Positions 17,161-27,084 of a stretch of DNA of 64,000 bases are shown here, piece after piece. Origin of the DNA: Planctomycetaceae bacterium (GTDB lineage: Bacteria > Planctomycetota > Planctomycetia > Planctomycetales > Planctomycetaceae); the NCBI GenBank assembly GCA_020426505.1, contig JAGQPX010000058.1, positions 62,001 through 126,000 of the forward strand, read 5' to 3'. The notes under the pieces were generated by a model, which was not told where the DNA came from, made no database searches, and worked only from the letters and a program-made list of their open reading frames with translations. The translations under genes and the position numbers were made by a program. Within the stretch, counting starts at the first letter, position 1. Each line of letters starts with the position of its first letter.

Positions 17161-18762
17161 ATGCTGATTCGATCTTCAATCCTGCTGTTGATCTTCCTCG
17201 CCGTGCCTTGCTCCGTGGCTGAGGTCTATGACGAACATGGCATCACGATCATGAACCCGCAGGCGTCGCGGGTTGATCGCCCGGTCCCGAAACCGATGCT
17301 GTCAATCGTGATCGACAATCGCAAGCAATTGTTTGTCGATGGCTGGGTGATCGAGGAAATGGACGGCCTCTCACGAACGCTACATCCGATCAACAAGCAT
17401 CCGTCCAATCCCGTCCTGCGAGCGGAGATGCCGTGGGAGAAGCCTTGTGTGCTGCTGTACGGCAGTGTGATGTACGACCCGCAGCGTGAGGCGGATCGGT
17501 TCCGCATGTGGTACCTCTGCTTCACGCCGAAGTACAACGACGACTACACCGTACGGCTGGAGAAGTCGGGCCGCATCGCGTATGCGACCAGCCGTGATGG
17601 TCTACACTGGGAACGACCGTCGCTTGGCCTGCATGAGTTTCAAGGCAGCACGGACAACAACATCGTGATCCCCGGTCCTTGGGGAGTTGCAAGCGTGCAT
17701 TACGATCCGCTCGACCCTGATCCTCAGCGAAGATACAAGGCTCAAGTGCGCTACAACGGGCACCGGGCCTACTTCTCACCGGACGGCATCCGCTGGACCG
17801 ATCAGGGTCTGATGTCACTCACAGCTTACGATCGCTCGACAATCCATTGGCATCCGGTTGAGCGACACTGGTTCGCCAGCACCAAGAACTGGTACACGAT
17901 TCCCGACGGCGAGAATCAGCGAGGTCGAGGTTATTCACAGAGTGACGATTTCTTGAATTGGGGACCGGTCACCTACATGTGCGGCACCGGGAAGGAGAGT
18001 GGCGAGGTTGTCTACGGACTGGAACCGTTCTACTACGAGAGTCTGTTCCTCGGCCTCTGGGATCGCTATCAGCACGAGCCGCTCGGGCTGCTCGATGTGC
18101 AACTGACGGTGAGTCACAACGGACGACACTGGCAACGTCCGAGCGATGAAGCGTTGATCCCACTCACTCCCCTGCCTGATGACTTTGAACGCAACAAGAC
18201 ATCCCGCAGCCCCGAAACAGGTGTCGATCCCTTCGATCCCCGCGTGCCCTGGGATTACGCCAACAACAGCGTCAGCATGCTCGGTCCGGTCCGCGTGGGA
18301 GACGAGTTGTGGCTGTACTACAGCGGCCGCTCGACCGACCACCGCAGCCGTCCCCACGTGGGCGCCATTGGTCTCGGCACACTGCGACTGGACGGCTTCG
18401 TCTCTCTCGACGCTGGAACGGATACTGGCACTCTGACAACCAAGCCCCTGCGACTGGTGAACGACTCACTCCATGTGAACGCCAACGTCATCGATGGCGA
18501 GTTGCGAGTCGCTGTGGTCGACGAAAATGGGACACCGATCGAGCCGTTCACGTTTAATAATTGTCAACCGATCACTACCGACAGCGTACGGCATGAGATC
18601 GGCTGGCAGGGAGCTGACAATCTCGCAGCACTCACTGGCCAAACTGTCCGACTTCAATTCCAAATCACGGGCACCGAAATCTATGCCTTCTGGACTGGCG
18701 AGGAACGACAATGGACGTCGCCGGACACGTCGACATGGGTCGTCAATGAGGCCACTGAGTGA
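17161..18762 (+). CDS. Secreted GH32/43-like beta-propeller protein
   Basis: The frame is open from 16999, but the ATG at 17161 follows a purine-rich GGGAAAAG and starts a clean signal peptide (MLIRSSILLLIFLAVPCS). The 533-residue product has repeats typical of five-bladed glycosidase-like propellers: GSVMYDPQ..FRMWYLCF, IAYATSRDGLHWERP and ELWLYYSGR. Such proteins act on or bind sugars outside the cytosol. Catalytic residues cannot be assigned with certainty. It follows the oxidoreductase by 49 bases and precedes the DUF1549/1553 gene. Confidence 0.8.
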   Translation: MLIRSSILLLIFLAVPCSVAEVYDEHGITIMNPQASRVDRPVPKPMLSIVIDNRKQLFVDGWVIEEMDGLSRTLHPINKHPSNPVLRAEMPWEKPCVLLYGSVMYDPQREADRFRMWYLCFTPKYNDDYTVRLEKSGRIAYATSRDGLHWERPSLGLHEFQGSTDNNIVIPGPWGVASVHYDPLDPDPQRRYKAQVRYNGHRAYFSPDGIRWTDQGLMSLTAYDRSTIHWHPVERHWFASTKNWYTIPDGENQRGRGYSQSDDFLNWGPVTYMCGTGKESGEVVYGLEPFYYESLFLGLWDRYQHEPLGLLDVQLTVSHNGRHWQRPSDEALIPLTPLPDDFERNKTSRSPETGVDPFDPRVPWDYANNSVSMLGPVRVGDELWLYYSGRSTDHRSRPHVGAIGLGTLRLDGFVSLDAGTDTGTLTTKPLRLVNDSLHVNANVIDGELRVAVVDENGTPIEPFTFNNCQPITTDSVRHEIGWQGADNLAALTGQTVRLQFQITGTEIYAFWTGEERQWTSPDTSTWVVNEATE

Positions 18763-18786
18763 GATGTACTGCTCCACATCGGCCTG

Positions 18787-18812
18787 TGATGTCTGATATA
18801 ATGGTGACATCA
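18787..18812 (+). promoter_or_regulatory. Perfect -10 box inside an inverted repeat
   Basis: A consensus -10 (TATAAT, 18797-18802) preceded by TGA lies between the 7-base arms TGATGTC (18787-18793) and GACATCA (18806-18812), about 35 bases before the start at 18836. No good -35 box is visible. The arms could be an operator for a repressor covering the -10. Confidence 0.45.
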
Positions 18813-18835
18813 TCTGACAGAATCGTGGAGCCGTC

Positions 18836-21193
18836 ATGCGTTGCGTTTTCTCAGCCATCGCCCTGTTGACCGCACTGGTTGTGCCACCCGTTGACGCGGG
18901 TGAGGTCGAGTTCAACCGGGACATTCGTCCGTTGCTCTCGGACCGCTGCTTTGCCTGTCATGGGCCCGATGAGACACATCGTGAGGCCGATCTGCGTCTG
19001 GACGTTGAGGAAGCTGCCAAGGAATGGTCAATCATCGCGGGAGAGCCCGACGAAAGTGAACTCATTGCTCGCATTACGAGTGAGGATCCGGATCTCCGGA
19101 TGCCCCCGGCTGACACGGACAAGAGCCTCTCGTCGGAGGAAATCGACCTGCTCACCCAATGGATCGCGGAGGGAGCCACGTACCAACCATTCTGGGCGTA
19201 CGTCGCCCCCCAGCGACATGACGTGCCGTCGGTCGACAACACCGAGTGGCCTATCAACTGGATTGATTATTTCATTCTGGATCGATTGACGAGTGAAGGG
19301 TTGGAACCGTCATCGGAGGCGGACCGGGTGACACTCATACGCCGGTTGAGCTTTGATCTCGTTGGCCTGCCGCCCACTCCGCAAGAGGTTGCTGAATTCA
19401 CAGAGGACGATAGCGATCAGGCATATGAGCAACTGGTGGATCGCCTGCTGGACTCACCCCATTACGGCGAACGGATGGCCATGTATTGGCTCGACCTTGT
19501 GCGCTACGCGGACACCGTCGGCTATCACGGTGATCAGGATCATGCGATCTCACCGTACCGCGACTATGTGATCAACGCGTTCAACGAGAACATCTCCTTC
19601 GATCGATTCACGCGTGAGCAACTGGCGGGTGATCTCGTAGAGGGCTCAGGAATCGAGCAGAAGATCGCCTCGGGTTACAACCGGCTGTTGCAAACCTCAC
19701 ATGAAGGGGGGGTGCAGCCGAAGGAGTATCTGGCTATTTACGCGGCAGACCGGGTACGCAACGTCTCGTCCGTCTGGCTGGGGGCCACAATGGGCTGCTG
19801 CCAGTGCCACGACCACAAATTCGACCCATTCACGATGAAGGACTTCTACTCGATGGCTGCCTTCTTCGCGGACGTCGACGAAGCTCAGCACTTCAAGGTG
19901 GGTGGCAACTCGCTGCCGACCAACCGTCCGCCCGAGTTGGAACTGCCGACCGATGAGCAATCACAGCTGCTGGAGGAGTTGGACAAACAGATCGCAGAAG
20001 CTGAAGCACAACTCAAGGAGGCGAATGACGAAACGAAGGGGCCAATTGAGGAACAGGTGAAGGAACTCAAATCAAAACGGGATACCGTCAAGCGGTCGAT
20101 ACGCCGGACCATGATCACGGTCGCCCTCGAAGAGCCTCGCACGATGCGGGTGCTACCGCGAGGCAACTGGCTTGATGACAGCGGGCCGATTGTCGAGCCG
20201 GCAGTGCCAGAATTCATGGGGACCATTGAAGCTGACCGTGCGACACGTCTTGACCTCGCCAACTGGTTCACCGATCCCGATGACGGAGCCGGGCTGCTGA
20301 CGGCCCGTGTGATGGTCAACCGGTTGTGGTACCTCTGCTTCGGCAGCGGACTGGCGGGCGACCTCGATGACTTCGGCGGACAGGGCGAGCCCCCCGTGCA
20401 TCCGGAGTTGCTGGACAATCTGGCTGTCGAATTTGTCGACAGCGGTTGGGACATCAAACATATGCTCAAGCTCATCATGATGAGCCGCACCTATCGGCAA
20501 CAGTCTCTCGACGCGCCCGAATCGCGAGAGCACGATCCGAACAATCGGCTGTATGCCCGGCAGTCACGGTTTCGCATTCCAGCTGAGAGTGTCCGCGACG
20601 CGGCCCTCTCCATCAGCGGGCTGCTCGTGAACGGCTCGTCAGGTGAGAGCATCCGACCGTATCAACCGGCAGGCTACTACCGGCATCTCAACTTTCCGAC
20701 GCGAACATACACCGCTGACTCTGATGAGCGTCAATGGCGGCGGGGCGTCTACATGCACTGGCAACGACAGTTCCTGCACCCCATGCTCAAGGCGTTCGAT
20801 GCCCCCTCACGAGAGGAGTGCACCGCCCAACGTCCCCGATCGAACACGCCTCTCGCTGCCCTGACCTTGCTCAATGATCCCACGTTCGTCGAGGCGTCCC
20901 GAGCCTTTGCATCGCGGGTACTTGCCGAAGCGGAGGAGTCGACCGATGCGAGACTCGACTTCCTGTTTGAGACGGCACTGTCCAGAACTCCCGATGAAAC
21001 CGAGCGGACCGTGTTAACGGACCTGCTCAGCAACAACTGGTCGCACTTCGAGCAGGACCCGGATGCTGCTGAGAGACTGCTCGGCGTTGGTCTGACCGCA
21101 CGCAACGAGACCACAGACCCGGTCGAACTGGCTGCCTGGACAACGGTAGCCCGGGCCGTGCTCAATCTGAACGAGACGATTACGCGAAACTGA
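18836..21193 (+). CDS. DUF1549/DUF1553 (PSCyt1-PSCyt2-PSD1) cytochrome-type protein
   Basis: The 785-residue protein begins with a signal peptide and the PSCyt1 domain, with a c-type heme motif CFACH at residues 38-42. The DUF1549 (PSCyt2) domain follows (LVGLPPTPQEV, RMAMYWLDLVRYADT). A coiled coil lies near residues 375-420 and the DUF1553 (PSD1) domain ends the protein (RVMVNRLWYLCFG). This is a hallmark planctomycete family; its function is unproven, with redox or polysaccharide roles proposed. A GGAG site precedes the ATG. The DUF1501 partner follows after 10 bases. Confidence 0.95.
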   Translation: MRCVFSAIALLTALVVPPVDAGEVEFNRDIRPLLSDRCFACHGPDETHREADLRLDVEEAAKEWSIIAGEPDESELIARITSEDPDLRMPPADTDKSLSSEEIDLLTQWIAEGATYQPFWAYVAPQRHDVPSVDNTEWPINWIDYFILDRLTSEGLEPSSEADRVTLIRRLSFDLVGLPPTPQEVAEFTEDDSDQAYEQLVDRLLDSPHYGERMAMYWLDLVRYADTVGYHGDQDHAISPYRDYVINAFNENISFDRFTREQLAGDLVEGSGIEQKIASGYNRLLQTSHEGGVQPKEYLAIYAADRVRNVSSVWLGATMGCCQCHDHKFDPFTMKDFYSMAAFFADVDEAQHFKVGGNSLPTNRPPELELPTDEQSQLLEELDKQIAEAEAQLKEANDETKGPIEEQVKELKSKRDTVKRSIRRTMITVALEEPRTMRVLPRGNWLDDSGPIVEPAVPEFMGTIEADRATRLDLANWFTDPDDGAGLLTARVMVNRLWYLCFGSGLAGDLDDFGGQGEPPVHPELLDNLAVEFVDSGWDIKHMLKLIMMSRTYRQQSLDAPESREHDPNNRLYARQSRFRIPAESVRDAALSISGLLVNGSSGESIRPYQPAGYYRHLNFPTRTYTADSDERQWRRGVYMHWQRQFLHPMLKAFDAPSREECTAQRPRSNTPLAALTLLNDPTFVEASRAFASRVLAEAEESTDARLDFLFETALSRTPDETERTVLTDLLSNNWSHFEQDPDAAERLLGVGLTARNETTDPVELAAWTTVARAVLNLNETITRN

Positions 21194-21203
21194 TCAAACA
21201 ACC

Positions 21204-22601
21204 ATGAATGATCTGACGAACCTGTTGAGTCGCCGTACGTTTCTCTCCCACACCGGGGTGGGTCTTGGGAGCGTGGCCCTCTCATCGTTGATGCAGGGTA
21301 ACGTGCAGGCTGATGCCTTGGCACATCATGCGGCGAAGGCCAAGCGGGTCATCTTCCTGTGCATGGCAGGCGGCCCATCCCATCTGGAGACGTTCGACTA
21401 TCGGCCCAAGTTGGCGGAGATGGACGGGCAGCCGATGCCCGAGTCGTTCACCGCAGGACAGCCGATTGCTCAGCTTCAGGGCAAGGAACTGAAGTGTCAG
21501 GGACCGCTTGCCAAGTTCGGTCGATACGGACAGAGCGGACAGGAGATCAGCGACTTCCTCCCCTGGCATCACAAGCTGGCCGACGACATCGCCATCATCC
21601 GGTCGATGGTCACCGAGCAGATCAATCATGACCCGGCCCACACCTTCATGAACACGGGCACTGCCATCAGCGGGCGTCCCTCGATGGGTTCGTGGGTCAA
21701 CTATGGCCTTGGCAGCGAGTCGAGCGACCTGCCGGGCTTTGTCGTCATGACGAGCGTCGGCGGCCGCAACCCGCAGCCGATCGCCTCCCGGCAATGGGAT
21801 GCTGGCTTCCTGCCGAGTCGGTATCAGGGGGTCGAACTCAACGCGAGCGGCGACCCGGTCCACTATCTCAGTAACCCTCCTGGTGTCACTTCATCACAAC
21901 AGCGTCAGCTCATCGATGCGGTCAACAAGCTCAACGCCCATCGCAACTCTGCGGTGAGCAATCCCGAGATCAACACCCGCATCGCTGCGTATGAGATGGC
22001 ATTCCGCATGCAGTCTTCGGTGCCCGAACTGGTCGACATGTCTGACGAGCCCCAGTACATTCTCGACATGTACGGAGCAGTCCCCGGCGACGGGTCGTAT
22101 GCCTCCAACTGCCTGATGGCCCGCCGACTGGCCGAGCGAGGAGTGAGGTTCATTCACCTCTACCATCGCGGCTGGGATCATCATGGCGATCTGGTCCGGT
22201 ACATGAACATCTGCTGCGGTCTCACCGACAAGCCGACGTGGGCCCTGTTGACCGACCTCAAACAGCGAGGCATGCTCGACGACACGCTCATCATCTGGGG
22301 CGGCGAATTCGGCCGCACGCCCATGTTCCAGGGCAAAGGAGGCATCGGTCGCGATCATCACATCAAAGGCTTCTCGATGTGGATGGCCGGTGGCGGAGTC
22401 AAAGGTGGCGTCACGCACGGCTCGACCGATGACCTCGGTTACAACGCCGTCGAAGACGTCGTCCACGTCCGAGACCTGCACGCCACCATGCTGCACCTGC
22501 TCGGCATCGACCACCGCCGCTTCAGCGTCCCCTACCAGGGCCTCGACATGCGCCTGACAGGTGTGGAAGAGTCCCGGGTGTTGCAGAACATTCTCGTCTG
22601 A
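21204..22601 (+). CDS. Tat-exported DUF1501 protein
   Basis: The 465-residue protein opens with a twin-arginine signal (SRRTFLSHTGVGLGSVALSS). The DUF1501 body, an alkaline-phosphatase/sulfatase-like fold, has FLCMAGGPSHLETFDYRP, FMNTGTAISGRPSMGSW and IIWGGEFGRTP. Members sit next to DUF1549/1553 genes throughout planctomycetes, which fits export as a folded, cofactor- or metal-bearing partner of the cytochrome-type protein encoded just upstream. The enzymatic role is not known. A 21-base inverted repeat follows its stop. Confidence 0.95.
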   Translation: MNDLTNLLSRRTFLSHTGVGLGSVALSSLMQGNVQADALAHHAAKAKRVIFLCMAGGPSHLETFDYRPKLAEMDGQPMPESFTAGQPIAQLQGKELKCQGPLAKFGRYGQSGQEISDFLPWHHKLADDIAIIRSMVTEQINHDPAHTFMNTGTAISGRPSMGSWVNYGLGSESSDLPGFVVMTSVGGRNPQPIASRQWDAGFLPSRYQGVELNASGDPVHYLSNPPGVTSSQQRQLIDAVNKLNAHRNSAVSNPEINTRIAAYEMAFRMQSSVPELVDMSDEPQYILDMYGAVPGDGSYASNCLMARRLAERGVRFIHLYHRGWDHHGDLVRYMNICCGLTDKPTWALLTDLKQRGMLDDTLIIWGGEFGRTPMFQGKGGIGRDHHIKGFSMWMAGGGVKGGVTHGSTDDLGYNAVEDVVHVRDLHATMLHLLGIDHRRFSVPYQGLDMRLTGVEESRVLQNILV

Positions 22602-22608
22602 CCAAACT

Positions 22609-22680
22609 CTCCCAAGCCGACGGCTCTGCCGTCGAACGAACCAGAGTTGATGAACGACCGCAGAGCCGTCGGCTTGGGAG
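22609..22680. repeat. REP/BIME-like inverted pair (family B), perfect 21-bp arms
   Basis: Bases 22609-22629 and 22660-22680 are perfect inverted copies with a 30-base spacer. Each arm also folds on itself (CGACGGC-TCT-GCCGTCG in the left unit). The element lies between the convergent stops of the DUF1501 gene and the large propeller gene, where it could act as a two-way transcription stop. Related units lie at 15295 and 38545. Confidence 0.9.
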
Positions 22681-22692
22681 GGAGAACGTCGC

Positions 22693-25600
22693 TCACTCGG
22701 CGATGATCGCGACTCCGCTGAGGATGCCACCGGGGGAGAGGGTGAGTTCCAGTTCGTCGTCGATCTTGACATTATTGATCTCGCGAACCGTTGCGTGGCC
22801 GCTGAGTTCGATCTCAACAGGTGACAGTTTCTCTTTGCCTTTGAGGTTCACAGTGATCGACGTTGCACTGGCGGATAGCTCGTCCGGGGCTGCGAAGATT
22901 AATCGCACTGTGTAGGTGCCGGGTTTAACGAGGTCTTCGAGATCCCACTCTAGTTCGGTGAGATCGGTCGCTCCGGACGAGGTGATCCAGCCGGTCTGTT
23001 CATCGCTGGAGAGGAAGGAGTGCTTGACGAACCAGTCCGGTTGTTTGGGCTCGGTGTCGACATCGAGATCGGGAGACGGGCCACCGATCGCAGGATACTC
23101 GAACCACATCACACCGTCCTCGCCGCGTCGATCGCCCGGGGCGCCGAGGTTCAACCCGACAGCGGTGAGAGGTGCTTCGATCGCACTCTCGGGGTTGAAC
23201 GTCCATGAGTCTGCGTCTTCCATGTGCACGAAGGCGAGTGACGTTTGCAACTGGTAGGCACACAGGCAGGTGCGAGTGTAATCCGGAGCACTCAGCACGC
23301 CGTCTGCGGGGATGAGGTTACTCGTGCAGCTGCTGCGGAAGCCACCCAGGTTGCCGGTGCCGCTGTCGCCCGCCAGATCAAAGTAGCCGGCGGCTCCTGA
23401 GCGAAACGTGAGCATCGTCTGACAGCCGATCGCCGTGTTGCAGCCGTACATGCGGGTATAACCCCAGCCGGTCTCCTCGCCGGTGAGCAGATTGATCGCG
23501 AACCCTCCACTGCCATTGGTAATGATCCGATCTTTGAGCAGCAGGCATGGCCCGTTGTACTTGAGCTCCATCCGCTCCCAGACCACTTCGCCATCGGCAC
23601 CCCGGTAGGCGATCATGCCTTCGCCGACGTCATCCTTCGCGCGGTCTCTCGCTGCACTGCCGGCCTGGATCAGCAGGTCATGCTCAGCCGAATAGTTGAG
23701 GAACGTGCCGAACACGTTTTCCTCCGTCGACCAGCGAACATCACCTGAATACAAATCGAGCGCCAACAGTTTCGGTGCGGACGAGGTCGCGACTCCCCGC
23801 CTGCGGAGCATGGCCAACGCCTGCTTAGTCATGCCGTCAATGCAATAGACTGTGTCATCCGACAGACAGACTGAGTTGTGACGATAGGCGTACGCAGCCG
23901 GTCGACGCCAGAGTTCGCTGCCGGTGTGCCGGTCGAAGCCGACGAGTTGGCCGCTCGACGTCGAGTAACGTGTCGGCTCGACAAAATCGACCACCTTCGG
24001 CGTCTCATCCGACTGCGGCGGAAGACCAACCAGATAGGGGTCGAGACTGAAGTCACTACTGCCTGCCCCGTCGTTATGCCCTTCGACGGCCAGCACGTTC
24101 TTACCCGGCCGGATGAGTGAATCGACGTCCGTGATGGAGAAGCCCTCGTACCCTTCCGCCTCATGCGAGCCGCTGAGCTTCGCATCGGCTCCACTCCCTT
24201 CACCCACATGCATGCGAGCGATCTCCCGTCCGTTGAGGTAGGCGATGAACGCGTCATCAAAGTTGAGCATGAGCTTGAGGCTTGCTGCATCGGAAACGGC
24301 ATCCGCATCGAACGTCGTACGGGCATACAGCCGGGCGTACTTGCCGCGCATCTCTTCGAGTTCAGTCCGGTCGTCACCATCGCCGTAGCCAAAGCCGGCC
24401 TCACCTGTTCGCCAGTCGCTGTCATCAAAGTCCGGCAGCGTCCAACCGTCAGCTGGGTCCGACCCGCCGAGGTATCGCCACTTTGCATGTGGAGGAACAA
24501 CCGCGTGCGCACCGTCGGGCACGCTGGCCTGTTTCTGAGGTCCGACCCCCTTCACAAAGATCGGGTCAGCCGTGACGACCAAGACGCCTTCCGAGACGGC
24601 CAGTCCTCCCCAGTGTGCGCCGCGATCCTCATCCCCCAGAGAGAACGTCTTGGTCGTCTCACCGGTACGAGCGTCGAGTTCGAGCAGTTCGGTCCCGTAC
24701 ACGACATACACATGGTCCTCGACCGAGACATAGTTACTCCCGATCTCACCTGCTCCGGGGTGATGAGCCGTGTTGTCGTAGTAAGCCCCGAGGCCAGGCA
24801 GGTCGCGTTCCCACCAGACGCGGCCGGTGTAGACGTCGACGCACCGCAACATGTCGGGACCTTCAATGAACAGCCGTCCGCCTGCCACCTGCGGCGAGGG
24901 GCCATGCCCGTGACGCGGGAGTACCTTGTCATTGGCCGGCCCGCCGAACCACAACACGCCCATCGGTGCCTTCACTCGGCCTTCAGCGGAGACGACGCTG
25001 TTCGTCGCATCGCCGTACTGATGCGTCCAGCGACCCGAGTCCGGCAATGCACCAACGCGTCGGAGAACGCTCCACTCTCCCTCACGCGTCAGTTCCGCGT
25101 TCTCCAGTGAGGCTTTGTCGACCACCGCGACGAGTGACTGATGTTGGGCCGCACTTGTCCGCAGACAAGCGGCCCCGCCGTATGGCCTGAGCGAACGGAA
25201 GATCGCCTGCACCTGCTCAGCGGAGCATTCCGCCTCGTCGGACCTCACAATGAGATCGGCCAGATACTGGGGGAGATGGTACGCCTCCACGGTTCCCACA
25301 TGAGCCGACAGCCGAGTGCCGTAAAGTCCTGCGTCATCCAACTTCCGCCGCAGCGCATCGACAGCCGTCGCGTCATCGTCGAGGACGATCACCTGATATT
25401 CGGACTGACTCAACAAGCCGGTCAAGAGGGCCGGATCGGTCGCACCCAGCGCGACAGCATAGCCACCGGACAATGGTGCCTGTTTGAGTAACCATTTCAC
25501 TTCGTCGATCGTCGCATCGGCCTGTTGTACAGCCGGATCGGTCGCTTCCCGATTGTACATCTGAGGCCTGTTTGGTTGATCTGCTCCATAGCAATGGATC

Positions 25601-26862
25601 CGAGCATCGTCCGTCACGACGAAGAGTCTGTCGTTGGCAGCGAGCATCGATGTCGCGTTGGCCCCGATGTCGAGCGTCGCGACCGGTTGCACCTCACCCT
25701 TTTGATCAACAGCCTGCTCCAGATCGTACACGGCGACTTGACGCTCAGCTGAGAGATAGAGGTGTCCACCGGCTTGCAACTGAATGTGTCCGGGAAGAGC
25801 GGGAGTGAAGCCTCCCGTGCTAGCGGGAGTGAACACCGTCCGGGTGAACTCGTTCCCGCGGCGATCTTTCCCGGTGACGTCATTGAACTCGCCGTCGGCA
25901 GTCGTGAACACGACGGACTTGCCTCCCGCTTCGGTCCCCAGAAGTTTTCCGTCTGCGAAGTGGGACGCAAACATGACTCCCACATCGGCTCCATCCTCTG
26001 TCCGCACAACCTGATTGCGGACGACGTGGAACGGCCCTGCGACCATCACCGAGTGACCGCCGCTTCCCTTGCCGCCGAAGTCGAAATGCTTGAGCTTGCC
26101 CGTTTCGCGATCAAACACAGCCGGCAACGTACGACCACCGGGAACCAGCAGATTGTCGCCACTCACGAGCAGCGCCCCCTGCGGTGAGATCGAACCGAAC
26201 GAGTCGGCACCATGTGGGTGCGTGATGAACTGAGCACTCGTTTCGCTGTTGACCCAGATGCGTTCGCCAGAAGCTGCATCGACTGCGTGAACGAACACTC
26301 CCATCGACGGCCAGATACCCGCTGCGAAGTAGCAGGCGCCTCCGTCCACGACCACACCCCCGCGAGCTGTCCAAGTCGACACGAGTCGACCGTTGCCCAG
26401 GATCGGTCGGTGCTTCGGTCCGCCGTTGTAATTCCAGTGGAGTTCGCCCGTCGTCACATCGAGGCAGTAGAGCTGTCCGTCATCGCTCACCGAGTAGACC
26501 CGGTCATTCACAACCGCGGGAGCAAAGCGGACCGGACCATCGGTGTAGAACCGCCACAACTGCTCGCCCGTGTCGACGGCGTATGCCGTGATCGAATCAT
26601 TGACCGTCGAGCCGACAAACATACGTCCATCCGCAACAACCGGCTCGTACGAGGCATCAAACTGCAACTTGAACTGCGACGCAGGCCACGCCGGTCGCTG
26701 CGGCGGGAGTTCTCGCGTCCACTGCCAATGGAAAGTTGTGGCCAGTTGCTCCGGCGTCGATCCCGAGCGAGCCGCGTCATGTCGCCACATCGGCCAGTCT
26801 TCCGCCGTTGCGGAGGATGCAGCATTAACCAGGATCAAAGTGAGAGCGACATGCGTTTTCAT
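22693..26862 (-). CDS. Very large secreted PQQ-type propeller with embedded domains
   Basis: This 1389-residue exported protein has a signal peptide (MKTHVALTLILVNAASSATA) and many propeller blades of the PQQ/BamB type (AVDTGEQLWRF, LDVTTGELHWNY, VDVYTGRVWW). The series is broken twice. Residues ~452-605 look like a class-I methyltransferase fold (GGYAVALGATDPALL, VIVLDDDATAVDALRRK, LADLIVRSDEAE). Residues ~795-948 are a galactose-binding-like jelly roll (LMLNFDDAFIAYLNGREIAR). The C-terminus (from ~1210) resembles a malectin-type carbohydrate-binding domain. It is probably a carbohydrate-binding or dehydrogenase-like surface protein. It converges on the DUF1501 gene. Confidence 0.9.
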   Translation of the reverse strand: MKTHVALTLILVNAASSATAEDWPMWRHDAARSGSTPEQLATTFHWQWTRELPPQRPAWPASQFKLQFDASYEPVVADGRMFVGSTVNDSITAYAVDTGEQLWRFYTDGPVRFAPAVVNDRVYSVSDDGQLYCLDVTTGELHWNYNGGPKHRPILGNGRLVSTWTARGGVVVDGGACYFAAGIWPSMGVFVHAVDAASGERIWVNSETSAQFITHPHGADSFGSISPQGALLVSGDNLLVPGGRTLPAVFDRETGKLKHFDFGGKGSGGHSVMVAGPFHVVRNQVVRTEDGADVGVMFASHFADGKLLGTEAGGKSVVFTTADGEFNDVTGKDRRGNEFTRTVFTPASTGGFTPALPGHIQLQAGGHLYLSAERQVAVYDLEQAVDQKGEVQPVATLDIGANATSMLAANDRLFVVTDDARIHCYGADQPNRPQMYNREATDPAVQQADATIDEVKWLLKQAPLSGGYAVALGATDPALLTGLLSQSEYQVIVLDDDATAVDALRRKLDDAGLYGTRLSAHVGTVEAYHLPQYLADLIVRSDEAECSAEQVQAIFRSLRPYGGAACLRTSAAQHQSLVAVVDKASLENAELTREGEWSVLRRVGALPDSGRWTHQYGDATNSVVSAEGRVKAPMGVLWFGGPANDKVLPRHGHGPSPQVAGGRLFIEGPDMLRCVDVYTGRVWWERDLPGLGAYYDNTAHHPGAGEIGSNYVSVEDHVYVVYGTELLELDARTGETTKTFSLGDEDRGAHWGGLAVSEGVLVVTADPIFVKGVGPQKQASVPDGAHAVVPPHAKWRYLGGSDPADGWTLPDFDDSDWRTGEAGFGYGDGDDRTELEEMRGKYARLYARTTFDADAVSDAASLKLMLNFDDAFIAYLNGREIARMHVGEGSGADAKLSGSHEAEGYEGFSITDVDSLIRPGKNVLAVEGHNDGAGSSDFSLDPYLVGLPPQSDETPKVVDFVEPTRYSTSSGQLVGFDRHTGSELWRRPAAYAYRHNSVCLSDDTVYCIDGMTKQALAMLRRRGVATSSAPKLLALDLYSGDVRWSTEENVFGTFLNYSAEHDLLIQAGSAARDRAKDDVGEGMIAYRGADGEVVWERMELKYNGPCLLLKDRIITNGSGGFAINLLTGEETGWGYTRMYGCNTAIGCQTMLTFRSGAAGYFDLAGDSGTGNLGGFRSSCTSNLIPADGVLSAPDYTRTCLCAYQLQTSLAFVHMEDADSWTFNPESAIEAPLTAVGLNLGAPGDRRGEDGVMWFEYPAIGGPSPDLDVDTEPKQPDWFVKHSFLSSDEQTGWITSSGATDLTELEWDLEDLVKPGTYTVRLIFAAPDELSASATSITVNLKGKEKLSPVEIELSGHATVREINNVKIDDELELTLSPGGILSGVAIIAE

Positions 26863-27084
26863 GAATCACCAGCAGAAGAGGTGAGGAGCGTGCGTGGATG
26901 TCAGGCGGGACGATAGTCGCCTCGACTTTTGATTATCCCGGACCTTCGAGGAAACACAACCGCCACTCCATTTGATCTCTCGCAGCGTCGATATCCCCCG
27001 CGCTCTGTCGCATCTCCTCGGTGAGGCCGTCTATGATGGCTCGATCACAACTACGGCCCACCACGCATCCTGAGCGAGGATTTG

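Noticed and set aside
21894-22817. A 307-codon minus-strand frame
   Set aside because: It spans the DUF1501 gene, the REP pair and the end of the propeller gene, so it cannot be a real protein.
24163-25110. A 315-codon plus-strand frame
   Set aside because: It is antisense to the large propeller gene, which has clear blades in this stretch.
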